NCBI RefSeq assembly: GCF_030816715.1
Contig: NZ_JAUSYH010000001.1
Location: forward strand, 7,378,001 to 7,442,000
Direction: 5' to 3'
DNA length: 64,000 nucleotides
Source of the DNA: Streptomyces achromogenes
Lineage (GTDB): Bacteria; Actinomycetota; Actinomycetes; Streptomycetales; Streptomycetaceae
Under the pieces are notes generated by a model that saw nothing but the letters and a program-made list of their open reading frames with translations, was not told where the DNA came from and searched no databases. Positions 50,723 to 58,784 of this stretch are shown in pieces (position 1 is the stretch's first letter; each line of letters starts with the position of its first letter). The position numbers were made by a program, and so were the translations under genes.

Positions 50723-51670
50723 ATGAACGGCTCGCGCATCACCGCCGTCGGCCACTACCAGCCCGCCAGGGTGCTCACCAACGAGGACCTGGCGGAACTG
50801 GTGGACACCAATGACGAGTGGATCAGGAGCCGGGTGGGCATCCGCACGCGCCACATCGCCGGTCCCGACGAGCCGGTGGACGAGCTCGCCGCGCACGCCG
50901 CGGCCAAGGCGCTCGCCACGGCGGGCCTCACGCCGGACGAGATCGACCTGGTGCTCGTCGCCACCTCCACGGCCGTCGACCGTTCGCCCAACATGGCCGC
51001 GAGGGTCGCCGCCCGCCTCGGCATCCCGCAGCCCGCCGCGATGGACGTCAACGTCGTCTGCGCCGGTTTCACCCACGCGCTGGCCACCGCCGACCACACC
51101 CTCCGGGCCGGCGCCGCCACCCGGGCCCTGGTCATCGGCGCCGACAAGATGTCCGAGGTGACGGACTGGAGCGACCGCACCACCTGCGTGCTCGTCGGCG
51201 ACGGAGCGGGCGCCGCCGTGGTCGAGGCCTGTCCCGAGGGCGTCGAGCCCGGGATCGGGCCCGTGCTGTGGGGCTCGGTGCCCGAGATGGGGCACGCGGT
51301 GCGCATCGAGGGTCAGCCGGCCCGGTTCGCCCAGGAGGGACAGAGCGTGTACCGCTGGGCCACCACCCGGCTGCCGCCGCTCGCCCGGCAGGCCTGCGAG
51401 CGGGCGGGATTCAGGCCCGAGGACCTGGCCGCCGTCGTCCTGCACCAGGCCAACCTGCGCATCATCGAGCCCCTCGCGGCGAAGATCGGGGCCGTCAACG
51501 CGGTCGTCGCGCGTGACGTCACCGAGTCGGGCAACACCTCCGCCGCCAGCATCCCGCTCGCCTTCTCCAAGCTCGTCGAGCAGGGCGCCGTCTCCGCGGG
51601 TGACCCGGTGCTGCTGTTCGGCTTCGGCGGCAACCTGTCCTACGCCGGGCAGGTCGTGCGCTGCCCGTGA
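50723..51670 (+). CDS. Beta-ketoacyl-ACP synthase III (FabH)-like
   Basis: 315 residues. The KASIII triad is intact: Cys in NVVCAGFTHALATAD, His in VVLHQANLRII, Asn in VTESGNTSAASIPLA. The closing GFGGNLSYAGQVV is also present. FabH condenses acyl-CoA with malonyl-ACP to start fatty acids. Here it stands outside a fab operon and is a secondary copy, so it could start a polyketide or special fatty-acid chain, but no acyl carrier protein or other synthase gene adjoins. ATG 50723. Confidence 0.92.
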   Translation: MNGSRITAVGHYQPARVLTNEDLAELVDTNDEWIRSRVGIRTRHIAGPDEPVDELAAHAAAKALATAGLTPDEIDLVLVATSTAVDRSPNMAARVAARLGIPQPAAMDVNVVCAGFTHALATADHTLRAGAATRALVIGADKMSEVTDWSDRTTCVLVGDGAGAAVVEACPEGVEPGIGPVLWGSVPEMGHAVRIEGQPARFAQEGQSVYRWATTRLPPLARQACERAGFRPEDLAAVVLHQANLRIIEPLAAKIGAVNAVVARDVTESGNTSAASIPLAFSKLVEQGAVSAGDPVLLFGFGGNLSYAGQVVRCP

Positions 51671-52026
51671 CTCTGCGCCTCCGTGTCTCCGTGCCTCCGC
51701 GGCCGTGTGACCTGCGTGGCCGCGTGACCGTGCGACATGGCGAGTGGCGACGACCGCCTCCGGGACCGGCATCCGTGCGCCGTAGACTGTAGACGAAAGA
51801 CGACCGATACTCGGCCGGAGGCGGCCGCCCGGTTGTCGCACCGGCGCACCGACTGCTCGCGCGCCCACCGCCAACCGCCAACGCCCCACAGTCCGCCGTC
51901 GGATGGCCGGTTGCCCGGTGTCCGGTCGTCCGCGCGGGGCGACGGCAGCCGTTCGCGACGTCATCCGATCCGCGGCTTCGGCTTCGGCCGCGGTCGCCCG
52001 GCGCTTGTCCAGGAGGGGACCGACCG
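51671..52026. other. Intergenic region, 356 bp, possible operator GTAGACTGTAGAC
   Basis: Promoter region of the GntR gene. A direct repeat GTAGACTGTAGACGAAAGACG lies at about 51782-51802 amid plain GC-rich DNA, possibly a regulator site. The first 60 bp are C/G/T-rich with no hairpin. No gene seen. Confidence 0.35.
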
Positions 52027-52710
52027 ATGTTGTCGACAGGACTGCCGCTGCCGCACGGCGCGGTGCCCAAGCTCGAACGGCCCGGCCCGCTGCGCGACCG
52101 CGTCTACGAGGCACTGCTCGAACTCATCACCACGCGCGCTCTGCAGCCCGGCCGGCACCTCGTCGAGAGCGAGCTCGCCGGTCACCTCGGCGTCTCGCGG
52201 CAGCCGGTGCGCGAGGCGCTGCAGCGGCTGAACACCGAGGGCTGGGTCGATCTCCGGCCGGCCCAGGGCGCGTTCGTGCACGAGCCGACCACGGAAGAGG
52301 TGAACCAACTTCTCGCCGTGCGCACCCTGTTGGAGGCGGAAGCCGCACGTCTCGCGGCCGCGCACGCGGACGAAGACGGCATCGTCGCGCTGAACGAGAT
52401 CCTGGCGCAGAGCGTGCCGGCCGTCACGGAGGACGACGTGGACGCCGCGCTCGCCCTGAACGCCCGCTTCCACACGAAGGTCGTCGAGCTCTCGGGCAAC
52501 GCGGTCCTCGCCGAGCTGGCGGCCCAGGTCGACCGCCGGGTGCGCTGCCACTGCACGCCGATCGCCCGGCAGCGCGGCCACGAGTCGTGGATCGAGCACC
52601 GCGACCTGATCGCGGCCATCGCCGATCACGACGAACAGAGGGCCACCCGGCTGATGCGCGAGCACACCGAGCACGCCATGAGTTCGCACTCCATCCGCGC
52701 CACGTCCTGA
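52027..52710 (+). CDS. GntR-family regulator, FCD subfamily
   Basis: 227 residues. The N-terminal winged helix reads LRDRVYEALLELITTRALQP with ESELAGHLGVSRQPVREALQ. The FCD effector domain has its metal/ligand residues (ARFHTKVVELSGNAVLAEL, IEHRDLIAAIADHD). FCD members sense small carboxylates. Start ATG 52027. The nearest genes are the FabH-like enzyme upstream and tRNA-Leu downstream, so its target is not obvious. Confidence 0.92.
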   Translation: MLSTGLPLPHGAVPKLERPGPLRDRVYEALLELITTRALQPGRHLVESELAGHLGVSRQPVREALQRLNTEGWVDLRPAQGAFVHEPTTEEVNQLLAVRTLLEAEAARLAAAHADEDGIVALNEILAQSVPAVTEDDVDAALALNARFHTKVVELSGNAVLAELAAQVDRRVRCHCTPIARQRGHESWIEHRDLIAAIADHDEQRATRLMREHTEHAMSSHSIRATS

Positions 52711-52843
52711 CGACGTGCGGAGTTAGCGGTGAGGGCGCCGTCACCCTGCGCGGCCAGCGGATATGCAGGTGAGAGCCACCCCGAAAGCTTGGTATTGTTG
52801 TCCGTGTCGCCGCGGGGAACGCCTCGCAGGGCGGCATCACCTG

Positions 52844-52928
52844 GTCCGGGTGGCGGAATGGCAGACGCGCTAGCTTGAGGTGCTAGTGCCCTTTATCGGG
52901 CGTGGGGGTTCAAGTCCCCCCTCGGACA
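52844..52928 (+). tRNA. tRNA-Leu (GAG anticodon)
   Basis: 85 nt, class II with a long variable arm. Acceptor arms GTCCGGG and CTCGGAC pair (one G-U). The D-loop is GGCGGAATGGCAGACGC. The anticodon stem CTAGC/GCTAG encloses loop TTGAGGT with GAG at 52877-52879. The T arm is GGGGGTTCAAGTCCCCC. CCA is not encoded. tRNA genes are common integration sites, but no integrase or attachment duplicate is seen here. Confidence 0.97.
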
Positions 52929-53360
52929 CTCTCACTCTCCGTACCGAGCGGATTTCACTCGGTGACAGCTCATTGACCCGTATTCGGCGTTCTGCCGGAT
53001 GCGGGTTTTGTTGTTTTCGGTATCCATTGGATCCGGAATGTCGCGGAAGGCCGTTTATCGGTTGTCGTGTCGCGCTGCTTGACGTGGCTGTCACAAAGGC
53101 GATTGCCCGGTCGCTCCACCGTCGCCCACCAGTACGACTGACGCATCGTCAATGTTCATCTCGGTGGGGATATTGGCGGACTCTGGTTCCTTCTTGTGGT
53201 GATACGATCACGCTCGCTTGTGGGCGGGCGGATGGGTGCAAGACGACATCTCCGGCTACGGGGGACAGTCCGGGCGGTCATCCCCGTGCGGGCGGTCCGC
53301 CGGTCCACCCGTGTTGACGGGAATTCAGCAACTGGCCGTCAGTCGCCTGAAGAGAGTCTT
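52929..53360. other. Conservon upstream region, 432 bp, less GC-rich
   Basis: This stretch between tRNA-Leu and the conservon has noticeably more A/T than its surroundings. It holds the dyad GTGATACGATCAC (53199-53211) and a T-rich run GGGTTTTGTTGTTTTC after the tRNA, which may end tRNA transcription. It should contain the conservon promoter. No coding frame is convincing. Confidence 0.4.
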
Positions 53361-54530
53361 ATGACTGATTACATACAGAACCCGGTACTCTGGGCTCTCC
53401 TCGCCGCCGTACTCAGCGCAGTCGCCCTCATTGTTCGCCAGCGCAGGGCGGCGCGTGCCTTAAGGCAGGAGATTGTGGGGCTCAGATCCCACTACTCCGC
53501 CTTGGAGAACGAGTACGCGCAATCGGTCGAGGCTGCTCAGGAAAGAGCCGAAGAGGCTACGAAAACGGTCCTCAAGTCCGCCATGCGGACCCTTCAGGGC
53601 CTTGCCGCGGAGCAGCAGTTGATCGTCTCCCGGCTGCAGAACAAATATGGCGAGTCGGTCATCCTCCAGGACCTCCTGGAGATCGACCACACCAACTCGC
53701 AGTTCGGCCGGCGCGCCCAGTCGATCGCCGTGCTCTGTGACGGCTGGCTGGGACGCGCACGCGATGTGGCGTCCGTCTACGACGTGGTGCGCAGCGCCCA
53801 GGGCAGGGTGCGCCACTACCGGCGGGTCGAGATCCTCTCCCAGGTCGACTTCGGCATCACGAGCCGTGCCGTCGAGCCCGTCGCGCTGGCCCTCGCCGAG
53901 CTGCTCGACAACGCCACGAGCTATTCCAGCCCGGACACCGTCGTCGAGATCAACATTCGCACCGTGCCCAAGGGCATCTGCATCGTCGTCGACGACGCCG
54001 GCGTCGGAATGAACGACGAGGAGCGCGCCCGGGCGGACAAACTCCTCTCGAGTGAACGGGTGTCGGGCGTCTCCGGCCTCGGCAACCCCCCGCAGTTCGG
54101 CTTCGCGGTGATCGGCGTGCTCAGCGAGCGCTTCGGCTTCGAGGTGTCCGTGGACTCCACCTCGCCGTACGGAGGCGTCCGGGCGGTTCTCCTCCTGCCG
54201 CACGACCTGCTCACCAACGCACCCGAGCAGAAGGAACCGGCCCCGGTCGTTCCCGCTGCCTCGCCCGCCCCCGTGGGCGGCGGCCCCGAGACCGCGCTGA
54301 CCGCGGCCACCACGTCCGACGGCCTGCCCAAGCGGCGCCGCAAGCGGCCGATGGCCATCGTCCCCGGCAGCGCGTCGAACGCCTCCGGCCCCTCCCGGAC
54401 GGGAGCGGAGACCGCGGCCATCATGGGCGCCTTCCAGCGCGGCACCCGGTCTGGCCGGGCCGTACAGGCCGACCCGGCGGAACAGTCGAGCACCCGTGGT
54501 GCAAGCAGCGAAGGGCATGAGTTCTCGTGA
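53361..54530 (+). CDS. cvnA: Conservon sensor-like ATPase CvnA
   Basis: 389 residues. An N-terminal membrane helix (VLWALLAAVLSAVALIVRQR), a coiled-coil stretch with repeated E/A/R (about 45-95), and an HATPase_c domain (LALAELLDNATSYSSPD with the N-box, VVDDAGVGMNDEE, GLGNPPQFGFAVIG). A disordered C-terminal tail with RRRKRP follows. No phospho-accepting His kinase box is seen, as usual for CvnA. ATG 53361 with AAGAGAG. In S. coelicolor such CvnA-D sets form membrane complexes that influence development and antibiotic production. Confidence 0.93.
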   Translation: MTDYIQNPVLWALLAAVLSAVALIVRQRRAARALRQEIVGLRSHYSALENEYAQSVEAAQERAEEATKTVLKSAMRTLQGLAAEQQLIVSRLQNKYGESVILQDLLEIDHTNSQFGRRAQSIAVLCDGWLGRARDVASVYDVVRSAQGRVRHYRRVEILSQVDFGITSRAVEPVALALAELLDNATSYSSPDTVVEINIRTVPKGICIVVDDAGVGMNDEERARADKLLSSERVSGVSGLGNPPQFGFAVIGVLSERFGFEVSVDSTSPYGGVRAVLLLPHDLLTNAPEQKEPAPVVPAASPAPVGGGPETALTAATTSDGLPKRRRKRPMAIVPGSASNASGPSRTGAETAAIMGAFQRGTRSGRAVQADPAEQSSTRGASSEGHEFS

Positions 54531-54928
54531 ATGACGATCTGTCATGGATGCTTGACAGCGCCCTGGAGATTCCCGGGGCCCTGCACGCCGTCCTGATCTC
54601 CGCCGACGGCCTGCTGATGGCACGGACGCAGGACTTCGACAAGGACGACGCGGACCGGGTCGCCGCCGCGATGAGCGGTGTGCAGTCGCTCAGCCGCTCA
54701 CTCGCCTTCTTCTGCGAGGACGCGCAGATGCGCTGGCGGCAGACGCTGGTCGAGTTCGACGGGGGCTGGGTCTTCCTGATCTCCGCCGGCGAGGGCGCCT
54801 ACCTCGGCGTCTCCGCCTCCCCGGACGTCGACATGGCGGACATCACCTTCCGGATGCAGCAGCTCGTCGGCCAGCTCGGCAAGGCGCTCACCACGCCGCC
54901 GCGCGAGAACCTCGGCGTGCGGTCATGA
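54527..54928 (+). CDS. cvnB: Conservon roadblock/LC7 protein CvnB
   Basis: 133 residues. It starts NDDLSWMLDSALEIPGALHA, followed by the roadblock strands VLISADGLLMARTQDFDKDD and LIVEF-like TLVEFDGGWVFLISAGEGAY. Roadblock proteins dimerise and act as GTPase-activating partners for Ras-like GTPases, here CvnD. GTG 54527 overlaps the cvnA stop (GTGA). Confidence 0.93.
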   Translation: MNDDLSWMLDSALEIPGALHAVLISADGLLMARTQDFDKDDADRVAAAMSGVQSLSRSLAFFCEDAQMRWRQTLVEFDGGWVFLISAGEGAYLGVSASPDVDMADITFRMQQLVGQLGKALTTPPRENLGVRS

Positions 54929-55302
54929 CGGGCTACGGGGAACTGGAGCCGCAGACGCCGGAGTTAGTGCGCCCGTACGTCATCACCAAGGGGCGCGGAC
55001 TGCCCGACGAAGGGCAGCTGTCCCTCATCACGCTGGTCACGGCGGCCGCCGACCACGAGCAGCGGCCCACCAGGCTGTCCCCCGAGGAACAGAAGCTGCT
55101 GGACCTGTGCGCGGCCGGCTACCTGTCGGTCGCCGAGATCGCCGGGCACACCCAACTGCCCCTGGGCGTGGTGAAGATCCTCCTGGCCGCGCTCACGGAG
55201 GGCGGCTACCTCATCACCCGCCCGCCCGTCCAGCGGGCTCCGCTCGCCGACCGGGACATCCTGGAGGAGGTGCTGAATGGTCTCAGGGCCAAGTTTGGAT
55301 GA
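54925..55302 (+). CDS. cvnC: Conservon DUF742 protein CvnC
   Basis: 125 residues. The DUF742 pattern LVRPYVITKGRGLPDEGQLS, SPEEQKLLDLCAAGYLSVAE, LPLGVVKILLAALTEGGYL is complete; it is a winged-helix-like domain that probably docks onto CvnA or DNA. ATG 54925 overlaps the cvnB stop (ATGA). Confidence 0.93.
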   Translation: MTGYGELEPQTPELVRPYVITKGRGLPDEGQLSLITLVTAAADHEQRPTRLSPEEQKLLDLCAAGYLSVAEIAGHTQLPLGVVKILLAALTEGGYLITRPPVQRAPLADRDILEEVLNGLRAKFG

Positions 55303-55870
55303 GCAGGCGTACGTCCGCCGCGGTGAGACGCAGACAGCCGTCAAGATCCTCGTCGTGGGTCACTTCGCGGTCGGCAAGACCACGTTCATCGGAGCGATCT
55401 CCGAGATCGAGCCGCTGTCGACCGAGGAGACGATGACCCGGGCGGCCGAGGCGGTCGACGACCTCAAGGGCGTCCAGGGCAAGACCACCACCACGGTCGC
55501 CATGGACTTCGGCCGGCTGACCATCAGCGACCGTGTCGTGCTGTACCTGTTCGGAACGCCGGGCCAGCAGCGCTTCGTGCAGATGTGGGAGGACATGGCG
55601 CGCGGCGCGCTCGGCGCGCTGGTGCTCGTCGACCCCGAGCGGCTCGCGGACTCCTTCGCCGTGATCGACCTGATCGAACAGTACGGACTCGACTACGCCA
55701 TCGCCGTCAACCACTTCGACGGCGCCCCGCCGCGGGACGAGAACGCTCTGCGCGAAGCGCTCGACCTGCTCGACGACACCCCCGTCGTCACCTGCGACGC
55801 GCGAGACGAGCGGTCGTCGGCCGACGCGCTGATCACCCTCGTCCGCCATCTGCAGGAACGTGCACACTAG
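55277..55870 (+). CDS. cvnD: Conservon Ras-like GTPase CvnD
   Basis: 197 residues. P-loop GHFAVGKTTFIGAI, switch region with TTTTVAMDFGRL, the G3 equivalent YLFGTPGQQRF and the guanine-specificity segment AVNHFDG (N-x-x-D-like). It is MglA-like, the output GTPase of the conservon. ATG 55277 lies inside the end of cvnC with GGAGG upstream, so coupling is tight. The P450 gene begins 9 nt after its stop. Confidence 0.93.
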   Translation: MVSGPSLDEQAYVRRGETQTAVKILVVGHFAVGKTTFIGAISEIEPLSTEETMTRAAEAVDDLKGVQGKTTTTVAMDFGRLTISDRVVLYLFGTPGQQRFVQMWEDMARGALGALVLVDPERLADSFAVIDLIEQYGLDYAIAVNHFDGAPPRDENALREALDLLDDTPVVTCDARDERSSADALITLVRHLQERAH

Positions 55871-55878
55871 GAGCACAC

Positions 55879-57225
55879 ATGGAACAACCCACCGCACCCG
55901 TGCCCCCGCCCGGGTGCCCGGCGCACCAGGCCGACGGCAGAGTGCCGTTGTACGGGCCGGACTTCGCGGCCGACCCGCAGGCCTACTACAGCTACCTGCG
56001 CCACTACGGTCCCACCGCGCCCGTCGAGCTGTCGCCGGGGGTCGAGGCCACCCTCGTCACGGACTACGCCTTCGCCCTCCAACTGCTCCAGGACTCGGGC
56101 GCGTTCCGTAAGGACGCGCGCCGCTGGCGGGACCTCAACGAAGGTCGCATCCCCGCGGACAGCCCGGTCGCACCACTGCTGGCCCACCGGCCCAACGCCA
56201 TGTTCAGCGACGGCGCGGAACACCACAGGCTGCGCCAGGCGATCACGGACAGCATGGCGCGCGTCGACTCGCGCAAGCTGAGCCGGACCACCGAGCAGGT
56301 CTCCAACTACCTGATCTCGCAGTTCGGTTCGCGCGGCTCGGCCGATCTGCTCGGCGACTACGCCAAGCAGCTGCCGCTGTTCGTGTTCAACGAGCTGTTC
56401 GGCTGCACCGCCGACATCGGGGACCGCGTCGTCTTCGGCATCACCGGCATGTTCGACGGGGTGAACGCCGAGCAGGCGGTCGGGGTGATGTTCGGGGCCA
56501 TCGGTGAACTCGTCGCGCTCAAGCGGTCCAAGCCCGGCGACGACGTCCCCTCGTGGCTGATGCAGCACCCGGCCAAGCTCACCGACGAGGAAATGGTCCA
56601 CCAGATCGCCCTCCTGCTGGTGGCGGGCAACGAGCCGCTGCGCAACCTCATCGGCAACACGCTGCACCGTCTGCTCACCCACGACGCGTACGCCCACCAG
56701 GGCGGTCTGATCGACGAGGCGATCGACGACACGCTGTGGGAGAACCCGCCGATGCAGAACCTCGGCGCCCACTACCCGGTGTCCGACATGGAGTTCGCCG
56801 GACAGAAGCTGCAGGCCGGTGACCTCGTGCTGGTCAGCTATGCGGCGGCCAACACCGGCCCGGCGCTGACGGCGGCCCGCCAGGCCGGCAGCAACCGCGC
56901 CCACCTCGCCTGGAGCGCGGGCCCGCACGCCTGCCCGTCCAAGGAGCCCGCCCGGCAGATCACCGTGACGGCCATCGAGAACCTGTTGAACAAGCTGCCC
57001 GACGTCGAGCTGGCGGTGCCCACCGAGAGCCTGACCTGGCGGCCGGGCCCCTTCAACCGCGGACTCACGGCGCTGCCCGCCAAGTTCACCCCGGTCCAGG
57101 TCGTCCAGCGGCCCGCGCCGGCCCGCAGGGAGGCCCCGGTGCGTCCGCAGAACACCGCCCCGGCGGGCGGCAGGAACGAACGTGGAGGCGTGTGGAGCCA
57201 GTTCCTCAACTGGCTGACGAGGTGA
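55879..57225 (+). CDS. Conservon cytochrome P450, CYP157-like, lacking ExxR
   Basis: 448 residues. The heme ligand Cys is present (LAWSAGPHACPSKEPARQI). The I-helix motif is AGNEPLRN, with Pro where Thr is normal (AGxET). The K-helix reads DDTLWENPP where ExxR is universal, so both residues of that pair are changed. CYP157 enzymes of Streptomyces conservons are known to lack ExxR (for example EQSLW), so this fits that family. Such P450s may be signalling or heme-sensing components rather than oxygenases. ATG 55879 with TAGGAG. The Pro/Arg-rich tail ends SQFLNWLTR. Confidence 0.9.
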   Translation: MEQPTAPVPPPGCPAHQADGRVPLYGPDFAADPQAYYSYLRHYGPTAPVELSPGVEATLVTDYAFALQLLQDSGAFRKDARRWRDLNEGRIPADSPVAPLLAHRPNAMFSDGAEHHRLRQAITDSMARVDSRKLSRTTEQVSNYLISQFGSRGSADLLGDYAKQLPLFVFNELFGCTADIGDRVVFGITGMFDGVNAEQAVGVMFGAIGELVALKRSKPGDDVPSWLMQHPAKLTDEEMVHQIALLLVAGNEPLRNLIGNTLHRLLTHDAYAHQGGLIDEAIDDTLWENPPMQNLGAHYPVSDMEFAGQKLQAGDLVLVSYAAANTGPALTAARQAGSNRAHLAWSAGPHACPSKEPARQITVTAIENLLNKLPDVELAVPTESLTWRPGPFNRGLTALPAKFTPVQVVQRPAPARREAPVRPQNTAPAGGRNERGGVWSQFLNWLTR

Positions 57226-57328
57226 TTCACACAACACCCGCCAATTCCTCACCACTGCATGACGATTCAACCTCACGGGTAGTGAGGAACGCGGTGTTCC
57301 GTGTTGCTCACGAGTCAGAGGAGGTGTC

Positions 57329-57451
57329 GTGGACCACATATCCGCCGACGCCGTTTTCATACGAGACCCCATCGTCGTGCACACCCTGATACCCGCCTCC
57401 CCAGGCGGGTATCTTCGTGCCCGGCCCGTCCCCGAGGGCGGCGTCCGATGA
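57329..57451 (+). CDS. Possible 40-residue leader ORF coupled to the prenyltransferase
   Basis: GTG 57329 has AGAGGAGG 4 nt upstream. The frame reads MDHISADAVFIRDPIVVHTL, then IPASPGGYLRARPVPEGGVR, and stops in an ATGA overlap with the prenyltransferase ATG. The overlap argues for translational coupling. Against it, three ATA codons in 40 and lower third-position GC are unlike Streptomyces coding DNA. A second small frame (57294-57389, with SWTTYPP) ends right at the hairpin base. Either may be a regulatory leader, or neither translated. Confidence 0.35.
   Translation: MDHISADAVFIRDPIVVHTLIPASPGGYLRARPVPEGGVR
57388..57413 (+). promoter_or_regulatory. Perfect 10-bp hairpin between P450 and prenyltransferase genes
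   Basis: GATACCCGCC, loop TCCCCA, GGCGGGTATC, 35 nt before the prenyltransferase start. It may terminate the conservon transcript or act as an attenuator for the prenyltransferase. It lacks the T-run of a classical terminator, as usual in Streptomyces. Confidence 0.7.
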
Positions 57452-58617
57452 CCGCCTCGCGTCCCGGGTTCCCGGGCGAGCCGGCGGCGGGCACGCTCGG
57501 CGGCCACGCGGCCCGTCAGTTACTGCGACTGAGCGAGATCGCGGGACTGCCCGCCGCCGACTCCGAGGTCTACGCGCGCACACTCCTCGACGTGCTGGGC
57601 CCGATCGCCCAGCGACCGCTGGAACTGCCGCCGCCCAGCCGGAGCTTCCTCTCGGACGACCACACCCCCGTGGAGTTCTCCCTCTCCTGCGAACCAGGTG
57701 CGCCGCCGACCCTGCGGGTGCTCCTCGAGCCGGGGGCGGGCGCCGGCGACCTGACGGACAACGGCCGCACCGGACTGCGGGTGATACGCGAGATGGGCCG
57801 GCGCTGGGGCTTCGGCACCGACCCGCTCGACGACCTGGAGGACCTGTTCTTCCCGCCGTCGCCGCAGGGGCCGCTGGCGCTCTGGTGCGCGCTGGAGTTG
57901 CGTGCGGGCGGCGTCCCCAAGGTCAAGGTCTATCTGAACCCCGCGGCCTCGGGAGAGAAGCGGGCCGCCAGGACCGTACGGCAGGCGCTGAAACGACTCG
58001 GTCACCGCAAGGCGTTCCAGGCGCTGCCCGACGGTGACCGCCATCTGTTCTTCGCCCTGGACCTCGGTGACTGGGCGGAGCCACGGGTGAAGGTCTATCT
58101 GGCGCACGACGACCTGTCGGCCGCGGAGGCGGGCGCCCTGTGCCGTACGGGCGACGGCCCCGGCAGCGTGGAGATCGAGGAGTTCTTCCGCATCGTGGCG
58201 GGGGAGGAGCACAAGCCGCAGCTCGACCGCCGGCCCGTCCAGACGTGCCATGCCTTCACCGAGACGCGGACCGGCCTGCCGAGCGGCTTCACCGTCTACA
58301 TCCCGGTCCGCGACTACGCCCGCCACGACGGCGTGGCCCTGGACCGGGCCGCCGCACTGCACGCCCGCTACGGCATCGACCCGGTCTCGGTGCGGCGCGC
58401 CTCGGCCGCCGTCACCTCGCGGCAGATGGAGGACGGCGTGGGCCTCGTCGCCTATCTGGGGCTGGCCCACCAACGGGGCCGTCCGCCGCGGGTGATGACG
58501 TACATCTCCTCGGAGGCGTACGAGGTCCGGCCGCCCACGGTCCTGTCGCCGGACGTCGTGCCGGACGTCGTGCCGGTCGTCGCCCCGCCCCCGGCCCCCG
58601 TGGCCGCCGAGGCGTGA
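57448..58617 (+). CDS. DMATS-type aromatic prenyltransferase
   Basis: 389 residues, typical of bacterial tryptophan dimethylallyltransferases (ABBA fold). Features seen are SFLSDDHTPVEFSLSCEPGA (Glu that binds the indole NH), the paired RVLLEPGAG, KVKVYLNPA and RVKVYLAHDD strands that hold diphosphate with their Arg/Lys/Tyr, and FTVYIPVRDYARHDGVAL. It should attach a dimethylallyl group to tryptophan or another indole; the ring position cannot be read from sequence. ATG 57448 with GAGGG. Next to it, convergent, lies a flavin monooxygenase. A Streptomyces pair of this sort is known to make prenylated indole-3-acetonitrile. Confidence 0.9.
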   Translation: MTASRPGFPGEPAAGTLGGHAARQLLRLSEIAGLPAADSEVYARTLLDVLGPIAQRPLELPPPSRSFLSDDHTPVEFSLSCEPGAPPTLRVLLEPGAGAGDLTDNGRTGLRVIREMGRRWGFGTDPLDDLEDLFFPPSPQGPLALWCALELRAGGVPKVKVYLNPAASGEKRAARTVRQALKRLGHRKAFQALPDGDRHLFFALDLGDWAEPRVKVYLAHDDLSAAEAGALCRTGDGPGSVEIEEFFRIVAGEEHKPQLDRRPVQTCHAFTETRTGLPSGFTVYIPVRDYARHDGVALDRAAALHARYGIDPVSVRRASAAVTSRQMEDGVGLVAYLGLAHQRGRPPRVMTYISSEAYEVRPPTVLSPDVVPDVVPVVAPPPAPVAAEA

Positions 58618-58784
58618 GCGCGTGGTGACCCGCGCCCGGGGATGAGAACGCCGAGGGGGGCCTTGCGCCGACGCCGTCGAACCGCTCCCCTCGCCCGCAC
58701 GGATCGCGAAGCCACCGGGACGCCCCCGGGCGGACGGACGCGCCGGACTCGTCCCCGATGGCGCCGACGCCAGGTGACACGGCG

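Noticed and set aside
52970..53152. A 60-codon frame on the minus strand in the conservon upstream region
   Set aside because: It lies in the AT-richer promoter region, lacks a ribosome site and resembles no family.
52844..53360. Integration site of a mobile element at the tRNA-Leu gene
   Set aside because: No integrase, no duplicate of the tRNA 3' end and no change of gene style downstream were seen.
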